NCBI GenBank assembly: GCA_022822905.1
Contig: JAJDYE010000016.1
Coordinates: 62,001 to 126,000, forward strand
Source of the DNA: Acidimicrobiia bacterium
GTDB lineage: Bacteria > Actinomycetota > Acidimicrobiia > Acidimicrobiales > Bin134
DNA: 64,000 nt
Reading direction: 5' to 3'
A model generated the notes under the pieces. That model was not told the DNA's origin and searched no databases. It saw only the letters and a program-made list of their open reading frames with translations. Numbering within the stretch: position 1 is the first letter of the stretch; each line of letters starts with the position of its first letter. The translations under genes were made by a program, and so were the position numbers. Below are positions 61,433-64,000 of the stretch, in pieces.

Positions 61433-62635
61433 ATGCCCGAAGCAGTAATCGTCGCCACCTCCCGCACGCCCATCGGGCGAGCGGTCAAGGGATCGCTGGT
61501 CGATGTCCGCCCCGACGACATGTCGGCGTTCATCATCGGCGACGTTCTCGGCAAAGTCCCCCAGATCGATGGGGCCGATGTCGAGGACGTGATGTGGGGC
61601 TGCGCCCAGCCCGCGGGCGAGGCCGGCTACAACATCGCCCGGCTGTCGGGGTTGTTGGCCGGCCTCGACGTGCCCGGCGTGACCGTCAACCGCTACTGCT
61701 CCTCGTCGCTTCAAACCATCCGCATGGCGGCCCACGCAGTGCGGGCCGGTGAGGGCGACGTGTTCGTGTCGGGCGGGGTGGAGTGCGTGAGCCGCTTCGC
61801 GGCGGGCGCATCCGACCGAGGCGGCAAGAACGACAAGTTTGCCGACGCCGAGGCCCGCTCAGCCGAGCGCAGCGGCGAGGGCACCCCGGCGTGGGAGCCC
61901 CCGGAGGGCCTGCCCGACATCTACATCGCCATGGGCCAGACCGCCGAGAACGTGGCCCAGGCCTGGAATGTGAGCCGCGAGCGCCAAGACGAGTTCGGGG
62001 TGAGGTCGCAGAACCGGGCCGAGGCCGCCCAGGAGCGGGGCTTCTTCGAGCGGGAGATCACCCCCTTCCCCTTGGCCGACGGCACGCTGGTGACCAAGGA
62101 CGACGGCATCCGGGCCGGCACCGTCATCGAGAAGGTGTCCCAGCTCAACCCGGTGTTCCGTCCCGACGGCACCGTCACTGCGGGCAATGCCTGCCCGCTC
62201 AACGACGGGGCCGCTGCGGTGGTGGTGATGAGCGACACCAAGGCCGCCGAGTTGGGCGTCAAGCCGCTGGCCCGGATCGTGGCCTCCGGAGTGGCTGCGG
62301 TAAACCCCGAGATCATGGGCCTCGGCCCCATCCCGGCCATCACCCAGGTACTGGACCGGGCCGGTATGACCATCGACGACGTCGATCTGGTGGAGATCAA
62401 CGAGGCCTTCGCCGCCCAAGTGATCCCCTCAGCCGACGAGCTGGGCATCGACTACGACAAGCTCAACGTGAACGGCGGGGCCATCGCCTTGGGCCACCCC
62501 TTCGGCATGACCGGCGCCCGCATCATGGGAACCCTGCTCAATGGCCTGGAAGACGCCGACAAGACCATCGGCGTCGAGAGCATGTGCGTGGGCGGCGGCC
62601 AGGGCATGGCCATGATCGTGGAGCGCTTGAGTTAG
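61433..62635 (+). CDS. Thiolase (acetyl-CoA acetyl/acyltransferase)
   Basis: 400 aa. Nucleophile C89 in NRYCSSSLQ, H355 in GHPFGMTG and base C385 in SMCVGGGQG. NEAFAAQVIP near 322 is the family signature. An AGGAG stands six bases before ATG 61433. Breaks beta-ketoacyl-CoA or builds acetoacetyl-CoA; beta-oxidation is more likely given several enoyl-CoA hydratase genes. Confidence 0.96.
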   Translation: MPEAVIVATSRTPIGRAVKGSLVDVRPDDMSAFIIGDVLGKVPQIDGADVEDVMWGCAQPAGEAGYNIARLSGLLAGLDVPGVTVNRYCSSSLQTIRMAAHAVRAGEGDVFVSGGVECVSRFAAGASDRGGKNDKFADAEARSAERSGEGTPAWEPPEGLPDIYIAMGQTAENVAQAWNVSRERQDEFGVRSQNRAEAAQERGFFEREITPFPLADGTLVTKDDGIRAGTVIEKVSQLNPVFRPDGTVTAGNACPLNDGAAAVVVMSDTKAAELGVKPLARIVASGVAAVNPEIMGLGPIPAITQVLDRAGMTIDDVDLVEINEAFAAQVIPSADELGIDYDKLNVNGGAIALGHPFGMTGARIMGTLLNGLEDADKTIGVESMCVGGGQGMAMIVERLS

Positions 62636-62668
62636 GCCCCACACCCATCGGCCAGACCTGATAGGCCC

Positions 62669-63940
62669 TCAAGCAAAGGGGTCGGCTGCGCCCACGCGGA
62701 TCCCAGGGGTGAACACGACCGGCATCGACACCACGCCGGTCATCAGCAGATTGCCCGGATAGGGCTTGAACCCGTCGAGGTTGATCTCGTAGTCGCCGAT
62801 GCGGGCAAGAACGTCTCGCAGCATGAGCTCCGACTCGATGCGGGCGATCGACGAGCCGATGCAGCGATGACCGCCCAGCCCGAATGCCAAGTGCTTGTTC
62901 ACCTCGCGGTCGATGCGCACCTCGTCGGGAGCATCGAACACCGCCGGATCGTGGTTGGCCGTCACCCAGCTGATGAACACGATGTCGCCCCGGCGGATCT
63001 GACGGCCGCCCAATTCCACGTCGCGGGTGGCGGTGCGGGTGAGGGTCTCGCTGGGGCTGTAATGGCGCAAGAACTCTTCCACCGCAGCCGGGATCAGGCC
63101 CGGATTCTCGATGAGCCGGGAGCGGTCCTCGGGATGGGTGCCCAGGTGGTGCAGGCCCCACGACACCAGCGATGTGGTGGTGTCGAGACCACCCGCTACC
63201 AGGTTCCACATGATGGCAGTGATCTCGTCGTCGCTCAGCATCCGGCCATCCAGCGGGGACGACACCAATGCCGTAGTGACATCGTCGGCCGGGTTGTCCC
63301 GACGAAATGCGGCGAAGTCGCGGAGCTCCTCCCACATGTCCGGTTGGTGGGCGATTGCGCTGAGGTACCGCTCGTCAGTGGGCTCATACGAGGAGGTGGC
63401 ATGAAAGAAGTCGGCGTAGTGCCGCCAGTTGGATGAGACCATGCCCATCATCTCCAGCGTCAGCACCGCGGGCACCGGCGTGGTGTAGTCGAGCACCAAG
63501 TCGGCTTCGCCCGACTCGACGATCTCGTCGAGGAACCATGCCGACACCGCCTCCATGCGGGGGCGGTTGCTCTCGACTGCGTTGATGGTCATGAGCGGAT
63601 TCAGCACCCGCCGCAGGTCGGCGTGTTCGGGACCGTCGATCTCGGACACTCCTTGGCGGGGGATGTAGCCCGGGCGAGGCACTCCGCAGATGCCCATATA
63701 GGAGATACCGTCGGGGGCGTCGGGCTCGTACTTGTGGGCGAACGTCTCGTTATCGCGGGCTACTTGGGCCACCGACTCGTAATCGGTGACCATCCAGAAC
63801 CCGCCATAGTGCTCGTTGAACACCACCGGGCAGCTCTCCCGCAACTCGTGGTAGCGGCTATGGCGCTCGGCGACGAACTCCGGCGTCTGATGATCGATAT
63901 CTACTTTGTCAGAAGTGGCATCTGATGTCTCGGCGTCCAC
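62669..63940 (-). CDS. Cytochrome P450
   Basis: 423 aa. Heme ligand C360 in FGLGGHRCIGSS, the I-helix oxygen-binding motif AGGLDTTTS near 252, and the K-helix ExxR type in EEFLRHYSPSE region. Soluble bacterial class I P450 (no membrane anchor); no ferredoxin gene beside it. Hydroxylates an unknown lipid, terpene or steroid. Convergent with the thiolase, 33 bases between stops. Confidence 0.96.
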   Translation of the reverse strand: MDAETSDATSDKVDIDHQTPEFVAERHSRYHELRESCPVVFNEHYGGFWMVTDYESVAQVARDNETFAHKYEPDAPDGISYMGICGVPRPGYIPRQGVSEIDGPEHADLRRVLNPLMTINAVESNRPRMEAVSAWFLDEIVESGEADLVLDYTTPVPAVLTLEMMGMVSSNWRHYADFFHATSSYEPTDERYLSAIAHQPDMWEELRDFAAFRRDNPADDVTTALVSSPLDGRMLSDDEITAIMWNLVAGGLDTTTSLVSWGLHHLGTHPEDRSRLIENPGLIPAAVEEFLRHYSPSETLTRTATRDVELGGRQIRRGDIVFISWVTANHDPAVFDAPDEVRIDREVNKHLAFGLGGHRCIGSSIARIESELMLRDVLARIGDYEINLDGFKPYPGNLLMTGVVSMPVVFTPGIRVGAADPFA

Positions 63941-64000
63941 GCCCGCAGCGTAGTGGCCGAGTGCGGCGGCTCCTGCCCCTATGAGCCGTAGACCAGCACT

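Noticed and set aside
1-64000. tRNA, rRNA, CRISPR or insertion sequences.
   Set aside because: I saw no cloverleaf-like intergenic stretch, no repeat-spacer array and no transposase; most gaps are too short to hold a tRNA.

Overview
The window is a high-GC, densely packed bacterial chromosome segment, most likely from an actinobacterium of the Acidimicrobiia type. This rests on three things: the block der / ispH / plsC-cmk-aroA-tyrA-aroH-rluB-scpB-scpA / trpS; the MurT-GatD pair that amidates Gram-positive-type lipid II; and many flavin- or F420-type luciferase-like oxidoreductases, CaiB transferases and amidohydrolases. I see no phage, insertion sequence, CRISPR array, rRNA or tRNA. The taxonomic call is inference.

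Layout. Positions 1-7,240 hold a sugar ABC importer (end of the binding protein, two permeases, the ATPase) wrapped around a Gfo/Idh/MocA protein, an aldo/keto reductase and an SsuD-like desulfonating monooxygenase. This set matches the parts list of oxidative sulfoquinovose catabolism. Positions 7,295-19,900 are housekeeping: a SpoIIE-type phosphatase, Der, a PDZ-radical SAM protein, IspH, PlsC, Cmk, aromatic amino-acid genes, RluB, ScpB/ScpA and TrpS. Positions 19,920-24,150 hold an epoxide hydrolase, MurT-GatD and a nucleoside hydrolase. Positions 24,150-34,200 carry acyl-CoA and ring or chain degradation genes (CaiB, enoyl-CoA hydratase, amidohydrolase, acyl-CoA ligase, cupin, SnoaL-like) and a fused EtfB-EtfA. 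Positions 34,185-39,330 are more mosaic: a YihY-like membrane protein, a carboxymuconolactone decarboxylase, a two-gene toxin-antitoxin-like unit followed by a gene fragment, a TauD-type dioxygenase, a coiled-coil membrane protein, an MBL hydrolase and a luciferase-like enzyme.

The main discovery is selenocysteine. At 41,530-42,078 a UGSC-family gene is read through an in-frame TGA (Sec102), with a strong bacterial SECIS hairpin whose loop carries G and U at nucleotides 23 and 24 from the UGA, as in E. coli fdhF. About 12.5 kb downstream, at 54,236-54,706 on the minus strand, a peroxiredoxin of the BCP/AhpC type has an in-frame TGA exactly at the peroxidatic cysteine (Sec44). Plain six-frame calling splits or truncates both genes. 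The organism should therefore carry selA, selB, selC and selD elsewhere.

Positions 42,098-54,208 hold PhyH and SDR genes, a NUDIX - FG-GAP lipoprotein - P-type ATPase - enoyl-CoA hydratase - luciferase-like - SDR run, a seven-repeat RCC1-like lipoprotein and an MDR reductase. Positions 54,700-56,740 are a small accessory patch (gene remnants, a HigB/HigA-type toxin-antitoxin pair with an operator palindrome, an APH-family kinase). Positions 56,763-63,940 hold an aldehyde dehydrogenase, two amidohydrolases, a thiolase and a cytochrome P450, again pointing to oxidative breakdown of lipids, terpenoids or similar carbon.
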